Of a stretch of 64,000 nucleotides of DNA, positions 24,691 through 34,599 are shown in pieces. Position numbers and translations under genes: made by a program. The first letter of the stretch is position 1. Each line of letters begins with the position of its first letter. This DNA comes from Mycolicibacterium rufum (GTDB lineage: Bacteria; Actinomycetota; Actinomycetes; Mycobacteriales; Mycobacteriaceae), in the NCBI RefSeq assembly GCF_022374875.2, contig NZ_CP092427.2, positions 4,402,001-4,466,000 of the forward strand, read 5' to 3'. The notes under the pieces are model-generated. The model saw only the letters and a list, made by a program, of their open reading frames with translations, did not search any database and was not told the DNA's origin.

Positions 24691-26556
24691 GTGCCGACCG
24701 CCCGCTGTGTGCTGACCTGCGCGGTCGCGGTGATGGTGCTCCTGTCGGGCTGCACCGTGAGTCCGCCGCCCGCGCCGCAGAGCACCGACACCACCGAATC
24801 GACCGCGCCGCCGCCGACGAAGGCGACGCAGATCATCATGGCGATCGACTCGATCGGTCCCGGCTTCAACGCCCATCTGCTCTCCGACCAGTCGCCGGTC
24901 AACGCCGCGATCAGCTCGCTGGTGCTGCCGAGTTCGTTCCGGCCGATCCCGGACTCGCGCACCCCAACCGGCTCGCGGTGGGAGATGGACCCGTCGCTGT
25001 TGGAGTCCGCCGAGGTCACCAACCAGGATCCGTTCACCGTCACCTACAAGATCCGGCCCGAGGCGCAGTGGACGGACAACGCGCCCATCGGCGCCGACGA
25101 CTACTGGTACCTGTGGCGGCAGATGGTCAGCCAACCCGGCGCCGTGGACCCCGCCGGCTACGACCTGATCACCGGGGTGCAGTCGGTGGAGGGTGGCAAG
25201 ACCGCGGTGGTCACCTTCGCCCAGCCGTACCCGGCGTGGCGCGAACTGTTCAACGACATCCTGCCCGCGCACATCGTCAAGGACGTGCCCGGCGGTTTCC
25301 CGGCCGGGCTGGCGCAGGCGTTGCCGGTGACCGGCGGGCAGTTCCGGGTCGAGAGCATCGACCCGCAGCGCGACGAGATCCTGCTGGCCCGCAACGACCG
25401 CTACTGGGGCAAGCCCGCCGTCCCGGACCTGATCCTGTTCCGGCGCGGCGGCGCCCCGGCCGCGCTGGCCGACTCGATCCGCAACGGCGACACCCAGGTC
25501 GCGCAGGTGCACGGCGGCTCGGCGGTGTTCGCGCAGCTGTCCGCGATCCCCGACGTGCGCACCGCGCGCATCGTCACCCCACGCGTCATGCAGCTGACGC
25601 TGCGCGCCCAGCAGCCCGCGCTCACCGACGCCCAGGTCCGCAAGGCGGTGCTCGGCCTGCTCGATGTGGACCTGCTGGCCGCGGTCGGCGCCGGTGACGA
25701 CAACACCGTGACGCTGGCGCAGGCGCAGGTGCGCTCGCCGTCGGACCCGGGCTACGTGCCGACGGCTCCGCCGGCGATGACGCGCGAGGAGGCGATGGCC
25801 CTGCTCGGCGCGGCCGGGTACCGCGTCGAACCCATGCCCGCCCCCACCCAGCAGCCGCCCGGCCCGACCCCGCCGGAGAACAGCCGCGGCCAGCTGATCA
25901 AGGACGGCGAGCCGCTGACCCTGGTGCTCGGGGTGGCCAACAACGACCCGACCGCCGTGGCGGTCGCCAACACCGCGGCCGACCAACTGCGCAGCGTCGG
26001 CATCGCGGCGTCGGTGTCGGCGCTGGACCCGGTGACGCTCTACGGGGACGCGCTGGTCAACAACCGCGTGGACGCGGTGGTCGGCTGGCACCAGGCCGGC
26101 GGCGACCTGGCGACCGCGCTGGCGTCGCGCTACGGCTGCCCGGCCCTGGAGGCGACCGCCATCCCCACCGTCACGGCACTGCCGTCGACCGGCGACAGCC
26201 CCACGCCGTCGCCGTCTCCGACGCCGGCCCGGCCGGCCACCCCCGCGACGACGCCGACGTCCGCGCCGCCCGCGCCGGAGTCCGGTCAGCTCGTCCAGGC
26301 GCCCAGCAACATCACCGGCATCTGCGACCGCGCGATCCAGCCCCGCATCGACGCGGCGCTGGGAGGCACCGCCGACATCGGCGAGGTGATCGACGAGGTC
26401 GAGCCGCGGCTCTGGGACATGGCGACGGTGCTGCCGATCCTGCAGGACACGACGATCGTCGCGGCGGGACCGAGCGTGCAGGGGGTCAGCCTCACCGGCG
26501 CGGTGCCGGTCGGCATCGTCGGCGACGCCGGGCAGTGGGTCAAGCTGCCGCAGTAG
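24691..26556 (+). CDS. lpqW: Lipoprotein LpqW, regulator of PIM/lipoarabinomannan branching
   Basis: A 621-residue lipoprotein. Signal peptide with lipobox LLSGC (Cys21), then an extracytoplasmic SBP_bac_5-like fold (oligopeptide-binding-protein type). A Pro/Ser/Thr-rich low-complexity insert lies near residues 490-535 ([20 protein letters not shown]). In mycobacteria LpqW directs intermediates between polar PIMs (via PimE) and LM/LAM rather than transporting peptides. It follows typA as in M. tuberculosis. The 3' end overlaps the convergent ClC gene by 17 bp. Confidence 0.9.
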   Translation: MPTARCVLTCAVAVMVLLSGCTVSPPPAPQSTDTTESTAPPPTKATQIIMAIDSIGPGFNAHLLSDQSPVNAAISSLVLPSSFRPIPDSRTPTGSRWEMDPSLLESAEVTNQDPFTVTYKIRPEAQWTDNAPIGADDYWYLWRQMVSQPGAVDPAGYDLITGVQSVEGGKTAVVTFAQPYPAWRELFNDILPAHIVKDVPGGFPAGLAQALPVTGGQFRVESIDPQRDEILLARNDRYWGKPAVPDLILFRRGGAPAALADSIRNGDTQVAQVHGGSAVFAQLSAIPDVRTARIVTPRVMQLTLRAQQPALTDAQVRKAVLGLLDVDLLAAVGAGDDNTVTLAQAQVRSPSDPGYVPTAPPAMTREEAMALLGAAGYRVEPMPAPTQQPPGPTPPENSRGQLIKDGEPLTLVLGVANNDPTAVAVANTAADQLRSVGIAASVSALDPVTLYGDALVNNRVDAVVGWHQAGGDLATALASRYGCPALEATAIPTVTALPSTGDSPTPSPSPTPARPATPATTPTSAPPAPESGQLVQAPSNITGICDRAIQPRIDAALGGTADIGEVIDEVEPRLWDMATVLPILQDTTIVAAGPSVQGVSLTGAVPVGIVGDAGQWVKLPQ

Positions 26557-27787
26557 CGCCGGCGGCTCCGCGGCGGCGCCGGCCGAGCGCGACCAGGTCG
26601 GAGGACGTGAACGCGGCGAGCGCGAACACCGCCAGCAGCCAGACCGGCGGGCGCGCCAGCTCCCAGACGAACAGCGTCGCGAACAGCGGCGAGCGCTGGG
26701 TGATCGCCAGCACGCCCGCCGCGCACGTCAGCGACACCGCCGCCACCGGCAGGGCGGTGCCCGCCCCGGCGTTGAGCGCGAGCGCCACCACCGACCCGGC
26801 CGCCGCGCCGGTCGCCAGGGCCGGGGTCAACATCCCGCCGACCGCGCCGGTCCGCAGGAACAGCGCCGTCAGCACCGGCTTGAGCACCAGGATGGCCGCC
26901 GCCGCGCCCAGCGTGAGCCCGCTGTTGACGCTGACCTCGAGCACGCTGCGCCCGTTGCCCGGCAGCTCGGGTAGCCAGATCGAACACACCCCGGTCAGCA
27001 GGCCCGCCGCCGCGATCGCCGGGATCAGCGCTGCCGAGCGCGGCGCCGTGACCGGCCGGGCCGCGTCCGTCACACGGGTGAAGGCCAGCCCGACGGCGAC
27101 CGCCAGCGGCGCCAGCGCCACCGCCAGCGCACCGAACAGGTACGACAGGTCCGCATCCGGCCACACCAGCGGATGCTCCAGGTGGGTGACCGGCGCGGCG
27201 ACCGCGACGGCCAGGCTCGAGGTGATCAGCGCGGTGCCCCATGCCCGCGGATGCCAGGTGCCGAGCAGGATCCGCGTCGCGAACAGCGCGCCGCCCAGCG
27301 GCACGCTGTACACCGCGCCCAGCCCCGCGCCCGCCGCGCACGCCAGCAGGATCTCCCGGTCGCGCCCGGTGAGCGCCCATCGGGAGGAGCCAAGGTCGCC
27401 CCATGCCACGGCCAGCTGCCGAGGCGCCCCCTCCCGGCCCAGCGACGCCCCGGACCCGACGAGCAGCACCTGCAGTCCCGCATCCGCGGTCAGCGCCAGC
27501 CGCCGCACCGGTCGCTCGCCGGCCAGCACCGCCGACATCCCCTGGACGGGGCGCCGGCGCCGCAGCATCCACCATCCCCAGCCCGCCAGCGCTCCGCCCA
27601 CCATCGGCCCGAGCGCGCGGCGCCAGTCGCCGCTGTCCTCCACGCCGGTCAGCAGCGTGCCGAACGTGTAGCGGTAGGTGAGGTGCTCGACGGCGTGCAG
27701 CAGCAGGGTCGTCGCGGCGCCCGCGACACCGGCGAGCAGCCCGATGACCACGATGGCGCATCCGTACTCGACAGCCCGGCGGGTCAC
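26540..27787 (-). CDS. ClC-family chloride channel/transporter
   Basis: A 415-residue membrane protein. The ClC selectivity signatures are [14 protein letters not shown] (residues about 113-126) and a [16 protein letters not shown] segment near 316-331. There are about ten helices and no CBS domains. GTG 27787 gives the N-terminus [20 protein letters not shown] and sits 6 bases after the minus-strand -10 TACATT. Family members exchange Cl- for H+ or conduct Cl-/F-. Starts are 27 bases apart from divergent mshB. It is not part of the M. tuberculosis order here. Confidence 0.85.
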   Translation of the reverse strand: MTRRAVEYGCAIVVIGLLAGVAGAATTLLLHAVEHLTYRYTFGTLLTGVEDSGDWRRALGPMVGGALAGWGWWMLRRRRPVQGMSAVLAGERPVRRLALTADAGLQVLLVGSGASLGREGAPRQLAVAWGDLGSSRWALTGRDREILLACAAGAGLGAVYSVPLGGALFATRILLGTWHPRAWGTALITSSLAVAVAAPVTHLEHPLVWPDADLSYLFGALAVALAPLAVAVGLAFTRVTDAARPVTAPRSAALIPAIAAAGLLTGVCSIWLPELPGNGRSVLEVSVNSGLTLGAAAAILVLKPVLTALFLRTGAVGGMLTPALATGAAAGSVVALALNAGAGTALPVAAVSLTCAAGVLAITQRSPLFATLFVWELARPPVWLLAVFALAAFTSSDLVALGRRRRGAAGATAAA

Positions 27788-27793
27788 CAGGGG

Positions 27794-27799
27794 AATGTA
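27794..27799 (-). promoter_or_regulatory. -10 element of the leaderless ClC gene
   Basis: Minus-strand TACATT, then 6 bases, then GTG 27787. It lies inside the 27-bp gap to mshB. Confidence 0.5.
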
Positions 27800-27814
27800 A
27801 GGCAAGCTGAGCGT

Positions 27815-28672
27815 ATGGAGGAGACGCCGCGGCTGCTGTTCGTGCACGCCCACCCCGACGACGAGAGCCTCACCACCGGCGCGACGATCGCGCACTACAG
27901 CGCCCGCGGCGCGCAGGTGCAGGTGTTGACGTGCACGCTCGGCGAGGAGGGCGAGGTGATCGGCGACCAGTGGGCGCAGCTGGCCGTCGACGGCGCCGAC
28001 CAGCTCGGCGGCTACCGGATCGGGGAGCTGACGGCCGCACTGGCCGCGCTCGGCGTGGACCGTCCCCGCTTCCTCGGCGGCGCCGGCCGGTGGCGGGACT
28101 CCGGGATGGAGGGCACGCCCTCCCGCAACCGGGAGCGGTTCGTCGACGGGGACGTCGAGGAGCAGACCGCCGCGCTCGCGGCCGTCGTCGACGCCTTGCG
28201 CCCGCACGTGGTCGTCACCTACGACCCGCAGGGCGGCTACGGCCACCCCGACCACATCCACGCCCACCGGATCACGATGGCCGGCGTCGCGGCCGCGCAG
28301 TGGCGGGTGCCGAAGGTGTACTGGACGGTGATGTCGTGGACCGCCCTGTCCGCTGGGCTGGCGGCGCTGACGACCGTGCCCGACGGGTGGATCCGCGTCG
28401 ACGCCGACGTGCTGCCGATCGTCGGTTACGCCGACGACGCGATCGATGCGGCGCTCGACGTCCCGGCGCACGTGCCCGCGAAGCTGGCGGCGCTGCGCGC
28501 GCATGCGACGCAGGTGCAGGTGTCCCCGGACGGCACGGCGATGGCGCTGTCCAACGGCATCGCGTTGCCGGTGCCGGCCGTGGAGCACTACGTCCTGGTC
28601 GAGGGCGCCGCGGGGGAGCGTGACGACCGGGGCTGGGAAACCGACCTGTTGGCCGGCCTGAGCCTGGGGTGA
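27815..28672 (+). CDS. mshB: Mycothiol biosynthesis deacetylase MshB
   Basis: A 285-residue zinc-dependent LmbE-family enzyme that removes acetyl from GlcNAc-myo-inositol, the second committed step in mycothiol synthesis. Zinc and catalytic residues: HAHPDDES (His13, Asp15, Asp16) and [12 protein letters not shown] (near residues 140-151). Start ATG 27815 ([17 protein letters not shown]). It matches Rv1170 in length and position. Confidence 0.95.
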   Translation: MEETPRLLFVHAHPDDESLTTGATIAHYSARGAQVQVLTCTLGEEGEVIGDQWAQLAVDGADQLGGYRIGELTAALAALGVDRPRFLGGAGRWRDSGMEGTPSRNRERFVDGDVEEQTAALAAVVDALRPHVVVTYDPQGGYGHPDHIHAHRITMAGVAAAQWRVPKVYWTVMSWTALSAGLAALTTVPDGWIRVDADVLPIVGYADDAIDAALDVPAHVPAKLAALRAHATQVQVSPDGTAMALSNGIALPVPAVEHYVLVEGAAGERDDRGWETDLLAGLSLG

Positions 28673-28689
28673 CAGGCGCGCCGACGGGG

Positions 28690-28737
28690 TACGCTGCCCT
28701 CGACTGCACGGCCCTCGACTGCACGGCGCGCGGAAGG
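28690..28737 (+). promoter_or_regulatory. Promoter, tandem 15-bp repeat and ribosome site before the 35-codon gene
   Basis: -10 TACGCT (28690-28695) is followed by two perfect copies of GCCCTCGACTGCACG (28696-28710, 28711-28725) and then GGAAGG (28732-28737), 7 bases before ATG 28745. The repeat would form most of the 5' leader. Confidence 0.5.
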
Positions 28738-28744
28738 CAAGCAC

Positions 28745-28852
28745 ATGGATCCGGATCTCGATCCCAACCTGCAGCACTGGCAGGACCGCCTGGACAACTT
28801 CCAGTGGGTCGTCGGATCCCTGGTGTCCGTGCTCGACAGCATCCCGACCTGA
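28745..28852 (+). CDS. Probable small protein, 35 residues, unknown function
   Basis: MDPDLDPNLQHWQDRLDNFQ begins the product, which ends SVLDSIPT. GC-ending codons make up about nine tenths of the frame, a ribosome site GGAAGG is well placed, and a -10 lies upstream. It is acidic, with two Trp and an amphipathic helical pattern. Located between mshB and the Rv1171-like membrane protein, whose GTG start follows 17 bases after its stop. No family recognised. Confidence 0.6.
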   Translation: MDPDLDPNLQHWQDRLDNFQWVVGSLVSVLDSIPT

Positions 28853-28869
28853 CGGCGCCGACCGCGCCG

Positions 28870-29274
28870 GTGTCCGATCGGCTCCGGCCCCTCGTGCTGG
28901 GTGTTCTCGCGGTCGACGGTGTCCTGTCGGCGCTGATGGCCGTGTTCTTCCTGCCGCTGCGTGTCGGCGGCGTCCCCCTCCCGATCAGTGCGGTGCTGAG
29001 CGGCGCGCTGAACGTCGCGCTGGTGTGGGTGGCGCTGCAGTGGACGTCGTCGCCGCGGCTGGCGGCGCTACCGCTGTGGACGTGGTTGGCGACGGTGCTG
29101 CTGTGCACGTTCGGTGGTCCGGGCGACGACATCGTCTTCGGCGGCTCGGGCCTGATGGAGTACGCGTCGGTGCTGCTCATCGCCGTCGGAGCGCTGCCTG
29201 CCGGCTGGCTGCTGAGCCGCAGGCGTGCTGCGGCTCCCAGCGCCGGGGCGGGCTCCGGGCCGCGCAGTCGTTGA
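28870..29274 (+). CDS. Small four-helix membrane protein, Rv1171 position
   Basis: About 134 residues from GTG 28870 (VSDRLRPLVLGVLAVDG). Hydrophobic helices at about 6-28, 37-58, 66-84 and 96-116; Arg/Ala-rich tail. The reading frame is open further upstream but overlaps the 35-codon gene with poor composition there. Corresponds by position to Rv1171. Function unknown. Confidence 0.7.
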   Translation: MSDRLRPLVLGVLAVDGVLSALMAVFFLPLRVGGVPLPISAVLSGALNVALVWVALQWTSSPRLAALPLWTWLATVLLCTFGGPGDDIVFGGSGLMEYASVLLIAVGALPAGWLLSRRRAAAPSAGAGSGPRSR

Positions 29275-29359
29275 CTAGTGTGGCCGGTATGCCAGGCGCC
29301 TGGATGTGTCCAATGTGCGATGCGCGGATGATCCGCGTCCCTGCCGGGGTTATGAGGAA

Positions 29360-31939
29360 GTGGCTCTGAACCCCCAGCACGGCACCGACCTGCCCAGCCC
29401 CAGCGTGCCCCCCGCCGCGACGGCGCCGTCAGCGGCCGCCCTGCGTCGGGTGTTGCGGCGCGCACGCGACGGCGTGACGCTCAACGTCGACGAGGCCGCG
29501 ATCGCGCTGACCGCGCGCGGTGACGACCTGGCTGACCTGTGTGCCAGCGCGGCGCGGGTCCGCGATGCGGGCCTGGAGGCCGCCGGCCGACGCGGTGCCA
29601 CCGGACGGCTCCCGGTGAGCTATTCGCGCAAAGTCTTCATCCCCGTCACGCATCTGTGCCGCGACACCTGCCACTACTGCACGTTCGTCACGGTGCCCGG
29701 CCGGCTACGGGCCGCGGGCAAGGGCATGTTCATGGAGGCCGACGAGATCCTCGAGGTCGCCCGCCGCGGTGCCGAATTGGGTTGCAAGGAGGCACTGTTC
29801 ACGCTCGGCGACCGGCCGGAGGCGCGGTGGGACGAGGCGCGGCAGTGGCTGGACGAGCGCGGCTACGACTCCACGCTGGACTACGTGCGGGCGATGGCGA
29901 TCCGGGTGCTCGAGGAGACGGGGCTGCTGCCGCACCTGAATCCCGGCGTGATGAGCTGGTCGGAGCTGTCCCGGCTCAAGCCGGTCGCGCCGTCGATGGG
30001 CATGATGCTCGAGACGACGTCGCGCCGGCTGTTCGAGACCCGCGGCGAGGCGCACTACGGCAGCCCCGACAAGGACCCCGAGGTGCGGCTGCGCACGCTG
30101 GCCGACGCCGGCCGGCTGTCCATTCCGTTCACCACCGGGCTGCTCGTCGGCATCGGTGAGACCCTCGCCGAGCGGGCCGACACGATCCACGCGATCCGGC
30201 GCTCGCACAGGGAGTTCGGGCACGTGCAGGAAGTGATCGTGCAGAACTTCCGCGCCAAGGACCACACCGCGATGGCGTCGGTGCCCGATGCGGGGATCGA
30301 GGACTTCCTGGCGACGCTGGCCGTCACGCGGCTGGTGATGGGTCCGAAGGTGCGCATCCAGGCCCCGCCGAACCTGGTGTCGCGGCAGGAATGTTTGGCG
30401 CTGATCGGCGCGGGCGTCGACGACTGGGGTGGGGTGTCGCCGCTGACGCCCGACCACGTGAACCCGGAGCGGCCCTGGCCGGCGCTCGACGAACTGGCCG
30501 CGGTGACCGCCGAGGCGGGATACGACCTGGTGCAACGGCTCACCGCGCAGCCGCAGTACGTGCAGGCCGGCGCCGCGTGGATCGACCCGCGGGTGCAGGG
30601 CCACGTCGCCGCGCTGGCCGACCCCGACACCGGTTATGCGCTCGACGTCCACCCCGTCGGCCGGCCGTGGCAGGAGCCCGACGAGGCGACCGAGTCGCTC
30701 GGCCGCACCGATCTGCACACCGCGATCGACCAGCAGGGCAGGCTCACCGAGACGCGGAGCGATCTGGGCAGCGCGTTCGGCGACTGGGAGTCGATCCGGG
30801 AGAAGGTCAGCGAGCTGGCCGCCCGCGCCCCCGAACGGCTGGACACCGACGTGCTCGCGGCGCTGCGCTCGGCCGAACGCGATCCCGCAGGCTGCACCGA
30901 CGACGAATACCTGGCGCTGGCCACCGCCGATGGTCCCGCACTCGAAGCCGTTGCCGCGCTCGCGGATTCACTACGCCGGGACACCGTCGGCGACGACGTG
31001 ACATTTGTCGTCAACCGGAACATCAACTTCACCAACATCTGCTACACCGGCTGCCGGTTCTGCGCGTTCGCACAGCGCAAGGGCGACGCCGACGCGTTCT
31101 CGCTCTCCACCGACGAGGTCGCCGCCCGCGCATGGGAGGCGCACGTCGCGGGTGCCACCGAGGTGTGCATGCAGGGCGGTATCGACCCCGAGCTCCCGGT
31201 CACCGGCTACGCCGACCTGGTGCGGGCGGTCAAGAAGCGGGTGCCCTCGATGCACGTGCACGCGTTCTCGCCGATGGAGATCGCCAACGGGGTGACCAAG
31301 AGCGGGATGAGCATCCGCGAGTGGCTGACCGCGCTGCGGGAGGCCGGGCTCGACACCATCCCGGGGACCGCGGCGGAGATCCTCGACGACGAGGTGCGCT
31401 GGGTGCTGACCAAGGGCAAGCTGCCCACCTCGCTGTGGATCGAGGTGGTGACCACCGCCCACGAGGTGGGGCTGCGGTCGAGCTCGACGATGATGTACGG
31501 GCATGTCGACCAGCCGCGGCACTGGGTCGGACACCTGCGGGTGCTGCGGGAGATCCAGGACCGCACAGGCGGTTTCACCGAGTTCGTGCCGCTGCCGTTC
31601 GTGCATCAGTCCTCGCCGCTGTACCTGGCCGGCGGGGCGCGGCCGGGGCCGACGCACCGCGACAACCGCGCCGTGCACGCGCTGGCGCGGATCATGTTGC
31701 ACGGCAGGATCTCCAACATCCAGACCAGCTGGGTCAAGCTCGGTGTCGAGCGCACCCAGGTGATGCTCACCGGCGGCGCCAACGACCTGGGCGGCACGCT
31801 GATGGAGGAGACGATCTCGCGGATGGCGGGATCGGAGAACGGGAGCGCCAAGACGGTCGCCGAACTCGTGGCGATCGCCGAGGGAATCGGCAGACCTGCG
31901 CGTCAGCGCTCGACGGATTACACCCCGCTCGCCGCGTAA
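29360..31939 (+). CDS. fbiC: Bifunctional FO synthase FbiC
   Basis: An 859-residue fusion of CofG and CofH radical-SAM enzymes that makes the F420 chromophore FO from tyrosine and 5-amino-6-ribitylaminouracil. Two CxxxCxxC clusters: C100/C104/C107 (CRDTCHYC) and C561/C565/C568 (CYTGCRFC). GTG 29360 gives a length and N-terminus like Rv1173 ([10 protein letters not shown] then [20 protein letters not shown]); GAGGAA is close upstream. Supplies the F420 needed by F420-dependent enzymes; the PPOX genes at the left end may be users. Confidence 0.95.
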   Translation: MALNPQHGTDLPSPSVPPAATAPSAAALRRVLRRARDGVTLNVDEAAIALTARGDDLADLCASAARVRDAGLEAAGRRGATGRLPVSYSRKVFIPVTHLCRDTCHYCTFVTVPGRLRAAGKGMFMEADEILEVARRGAELGCKEALFTLGDRPEARWDEARQWLDERGYDSTLDYVRAMAIRVLEETGLLPHLNPGVMSWSELSRLKPVAPSMGMMLETTSRRLFETRGEAHYGSPDKDPEVRLRTLADAGRLSIPFTTGLLVGIGETLAERADTIHAIRRSHREFGHVQEVIVQNFRAKDHTAMASVPDAGIEDFLATLAVTRLVMGPKVRIQAPPNLVSRQECLALIGAGVDDWGGVSPLTPDHVNPERPWPALDELAAVTAEAGYDLVQRLTAQPQYVQAGAAWIDPRVQGHVAALADPDTGYALDVHPVGRPWQEPDEATESLGRTDLHTAIDQQGRLTETRSDLGSAFGDWESIREKVSELAARAPERLDTDVLAALRSAERDPAGCTDDEYLALATADGPALEAVAALADSLRRDTVGDDVTFVVNRNINFTNICYTGCRFCAFAQRKGDADAFSLSTDEVAARAWEAHVAGATEVCMQGGIDPELPVTGYADLVRAVKKRVPSMHVHAFSPMEIANGVTKSGMSIREWLTALREAGLDTIPGTAAEILDDEVRWVLTKGKLPTSLWIEVVTTAHEVGLRSSSTMMYGHVDQPRHWVGHLRVLREIQDRTGGFTEFVPLPFVHQSSPLYLAGGARPGPTHRDNRAVHALARIMLHGRISNIQTSWVKLGVERTQVMLTGGANDLGGTLMEETISRMAGSENGSAKTVAELVAIAEGIGRPARQRSTDYTPLAA

Positions 31940-31991
31940 CCGGCTGTGCCGTCGCGCCTGTCTGGTCGCTGATTCACAGCTGGGACTGGTA

Positions 31992-32006
31992 TCACAGTCT
32001 CTGTGA
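31992..32006. promoter_or_regulatory. Palindrome covering the start codon of the FAH gene
   Basis: TCACAG-TCT-CTGTGA, a perfect 6-bp inverted repeat whose right arm contains GTG 32003. A further TCACAG lies about 20 bp upstream. Candidate operator or start-codon hairpin. Confidence 0.35.
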
Positions 32007-32914
32007 AACTGCGGCGTGTGCTCATCGACGGCCGGCTCGAGGTGCAGTCACTCGACGCCGACGGCACGTGGCGCGCCACGCAGGACACCGCGCCGCTCGG
32101 CGGCCGGGTCTTCGACAGCGACTGGGAGCTCGCCGTGGCGCAGCGCCACCATGACCTCACGGGCAACGTCCTGCCGTTCCAGCCCGCGTCGTTTCGCGAC
32201 TTCATGCTCTACGAGCGGCACGCGATCGACGCCGCGCGCGGTCTGGTGCGCCGGTTCCATCCGGGCCAGTCCCGCGCCGCCGGGGCCGTCGAGAGACTCA
32301 CCCGGAAACCGTTTCCGCTCTTCAAGCCCAAGTCCCTGTTCTACCGCCAGCCGATCTACTACATGTCCAACCACCTGACCTTCGTGCCCAGCGGAGACCC
32401 GGTCGCGGTCCCGTCCTATTCGCGCGCACTCGATTTCGAGCTCGAGGTCGGCTTCGTGCTGCGCGCGCCGCTGCTCGACGCCGACCCCGCCGAGGCGGTC
32501 GACGCGATCGGCGCTTTCGTCGTGGTGAACGATTTCAGCGCCCGCGACGTGCAACGGGGTGAGATGGCTACCGGACTGGGACCGCAGAAGGCCAAACACT
32601 TCGCATCGTCGATGTCGGTGCTGGCGGTCACCGCCGAGGAGATCCTGCCCCAGATCGACCATCTCAGCGGTTCGGTCACCGTCAACGGCGCCACCGTGGC
32701 GACCGTGTTCAGCCGGGGCATGCAGTGGACGCTCGGGGAGATGCTCGCTCATGCGTCTCGGGGCGAAAGACTTTATCCCGGTGAGCTGTTCGCCATGGGA
32801 ACCTTGCCCGGTGGATCCGGCATGGAGACGGGACACTGGTTGCGACCCGGTGATCAGCTCACGTTGAGCATCGACCAGATCGGTGAGATCCACCATCCGA
32901 TCGCGACTGCCTGA
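32003..32914 (+). CDS. Fumarylacetoacetate hydrolase-family protein
   Basis: A 303-residue FAH-fold enzyme. The metal-binding Glu pair lies in DFELEVGFVLR (near residues 142-152), followed by VVVNDFSARDVQ and GPQKAKHFASSM. The C-terminal part carries GSGMETGHWLRPGD. Family members cleave C-C bonds in acylpyruvates or act on 2-keto acids; the exact substrate is not determined. Start GTG 32003, with no ribosome site and inside a palindrome. The next gene starts 9 bases after its stop. Confidence 0.8.
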   Translation: MKLRRVLIDGRLEVQSLDADGTWRATQDTAPLGGRVFDSDWELAVAQRHHDLTGNVLPFQPASFRDFMLYERHAIDAARGLVRRFHPGQSRAAGAVERLTRKPFPLFKPKSLFYRQPIYYMSNHLTFVPSGDPVAVPSYSRALDFELEVGFVLRAPLLDADPAEAVDAIGAFVVVNDFSARDVQRGEMATGLGPQKAKHFASSMSVLAVTAEEILPQIDHLSGSVTVNGATVATVFSRGMQWTLGEMLAHASRGERLYPGELFAMGTLPGGSGMETGHWLRPGDQLTLSIDQIGEIHHPIATA

Positions 32915-32923
32915 GGAGACACC

Positions 32924-33382
32924 ATGACCACTCTCGCCGGTCTGCCCGCGCACGCGCTGCTCGTGCACGGGGTCGTCGTGCTGGCTCCGCTGACGGCGGT
33001 GCTCACCATCCTGTGCGCGGTCTGGCCCGCGGCGCGGCAGCGGTTCGTGTGGCTGGTGCTGGCGCTGGCGGTGATCAACATGGTGCTCACGCCCCTGACC
33101 ACGTCGGCGGGCCAGTGGCTGTACAACCAGGAGAGCGAGCACCGGCCGATCCTGCAGAAGCACGAGGAGCTCGGCGAGACGATGGTGTACTACTCCATCG
33201 CCCTGCTCGTGGTCGCGGTCGCCATCGCGGTCCTGCACGTGCTGGCCCACCGCACCGACAAGACGCGGACCGTGGTCACCGTTCTGGTCGCCGTCGCGGC
33301 CGTGCTGGTGGGGGGGTCGTCGATCGTCGGGGTCGTCGACATCGGCCATACGGGCGCCGAAGCGAAGTGGGGCGCCGAATAG
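32924..33382 (+). CDS. DUF2231-type membrane protein
   Basis: A 152-residue protein with four helices (about 11-33, 40-60, 86-108, 116-138). N-terminal LPAHALLVHGVVVLAPL carries the two His seen in DUF2231 proteins, possibly haem or metal ligands. GAGGAGA precedes ATG 32924. Likely co-transcribed with the FAH gene. Function unknown. Confidence 0.75.
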   Translation: MTTLAGLPAHALLVHGVVVLAPLTAVLTILCAVWPAARQRFVWLVLALAVINMVLTPLTTSAGQWLYNQESEHRPILQKHEELGETMVYYSIALLVVAVAIAVLHVLAHRTDKTRTVVTVLVAVAAVLVGGSSIVGVVDIGHTGAEAKWGAE

Positions 33383-33476
33383 CCCCTGTGGCGGACGTCA
33401 CCGGCCCTGCGCCGTTCGGTTCGCCGGCTGTGCACCGTCTCCACAGCGGTAACGCACCATCGAAGGAGACGAGATC

Positions 33477-33878
33477 ATGGCAGAGCTGTCCGACAAGGCT
33501 GAGGAATTCGCCGGGCGCGCACAGGAAGCCGCCGGCGACCTGACCGGTGATGACCGACTGCGTGCCGAGGGCGCCGCGGACCGGACCGAGGCCCAGGTGA
33601 AGCAGAAGGTCGACGACGTGAAGCAGGCCGTCACCGAAAAGACCTCCGAGGTCGCCGATTCCGCCCAGGACAAGGCGGTCGAGGTCAAGCACGCGGTCGC
33701 CGACACGGCGTCCGACTCACGCGTCGTGACGGCCCTCGCCGTGGCGGGTGCCGCTCTCGTCGCCGCGTTGCTGCTGCGGCGACGGGCCCGGAAGTCGTCG
33801 TCGGGCTCGCGGCACAAGGGCCGCGCGGTCGCCACGAAGGCCGTCACCGCGGGGCTCAAAGAAGCCATCGTCCGGTGA
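33477..33878 (+). CDS. CsbD-like stress protein with C-terminal membrane helix
   Basis: A 133-residue protein. The N-terminal part (MAELSDKAEEFAGRAQEAAG) has the CsbD-like KAxEFAGRAQEAAGDLTGDDRLRAEG pattern in segments; a charged coiled region follows to about residue 80, then one helix (about 84-98) and a basic tail. CsbD-type genes are general-stress induced in other bacteria. AAGGAGACGA precedes ATG 33477. A terminator hairpin follows. Confidence 0.7.
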   Translation: MAELSDKAEEFAGRAQEAAGDLTGDDRLRAEGAADRTEAQVKQKVDDVKQAVTEKTSEVADSAQDKAVEVKHAVADTASDSRVVTALAVAGAALVAALLLRRRARKSSSGSRHKGRAVATKAVTAGLKEAIVR

Positions 33879-33880
33879 CT

Positions 33881-33910
33881 CTCGGGCCGCACCCCAGGGT
33901 GCGGCCCGAG
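33881..33910. terminator. Strong hairpin terminator between convergent genes
   Basis: CTCGGGCCGCACCC (33881-33894) is the exact reverse complement of 33897-33910 with a 2-base centre. It starts 2 bases after the CsbD-like gene and ends 10 bases before the YceI stop. Works for both directions. Confidence 0.8.
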
Positions 33911-33920
33911 CACGTCGGCC

Positions 33921-34475
33921 TCAGGCCTGCTTGAGGGCCTCGATCTCGAGGGTGATCGTCACCTTGTCGCCGACGACGGCGCCGCCGGTCTCGAGCGGCA
34001 TGTCGATGTCGATCCCGAAGTCCTTGCGGTTGAGCACCACCGACGCCTCGAAGCCGGCCACCTCACCGTGACCCATGCCGGGGTTGACGCCGTTGAACTC
34101 GAGCGTCAGCGAAATCGGCTTGGTGACGCCCTTGAGCGTTAAGTCGCCGTCGAGGACGTAGCGATCGCCGTCGGCGCGCACCGCGGTCGAGGCGAAGGTC
34201 GCGACGGGGTGGTTCTCGACATCGAAGAAGTCCGCGGCCCGCAGGTGCGCGTCGCGCTGCTCGTTGCGGGTGTTGACGGAGTCGACGGCGATCTCGGCGG
34301 TCACCGCGGGGGTGCCGTCCTCGGCCACGGTGATCGTGCCGCTGAAGGTGTCGAACTGGCCGCGCACCTTGCTCACCACGAGGTGGCGTACGGAGAAGCC
34401 GACCGACGAGTGGACGGGATCGATCGCCCAGGTGCCGGTGGGCAGGGCGCTGGCGACGGAAACAGGGCTGGTCAT
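33921..34475 (-). CDS. YceI-family lipid-binding protein
   Basis: A 184-residue lipocalin-like YceI domain: GTWAIDPVHSSVGFSVRHLVVSKVRG, then FDVENHPVATFAST and LTLKGVTKPISLTLEF. ATG 34475 is preceded by GGAAGGAA. There is no signal peptide, so this copy is cytoplasmic. YceI proteins bind polyisoprenoids or long hydrophobic ligands. Divergent from the TetR gene. Confidence 0.85.
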   Translation of the reverse strand: MTSPVSVASALPTGTWAIDPVHSSVGFSVRHLVVSKVRGQFDTFSGTITVAEDGTPAVTAEIAVDSVNTRNEQRDAHLRAADFFDVENHPVATFASTAVRADGDRYVLDGDLTLKGVTKPISLTLEFNGVNPGMGHGEVAGFEASVVLNRKDFGIDIDMPLETGGAVVGDKVTITLEIEALKQA

Positions 34476-34599
34476 GGATGTTCCTTCCGGGAGCGCGTCG
34501 GCGGATCCGACGATCACGCCGAGATAAACGGACCGTAGTCCGAATTCATTCCCGTTGGACCTCGAGCCCGTGTCGCGCGTCGATGTAAGACTTGTCAAC

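Noticed and set aside
24544..26091. 515-codon minus-strand frame across lpqW
   Set aside because: Composition of His/Arg/Val/Gly typical of antisense frames; lpqW on the plus strand has signal peptide, lipobox and family fold.
28669..28869. Treating the Rv1171-like protein as 201 residues from 28669
   Set aside because: The extra N-terminus is the out-of-frame reading of the tandem repeat and of the well-supported 35-codon gene.
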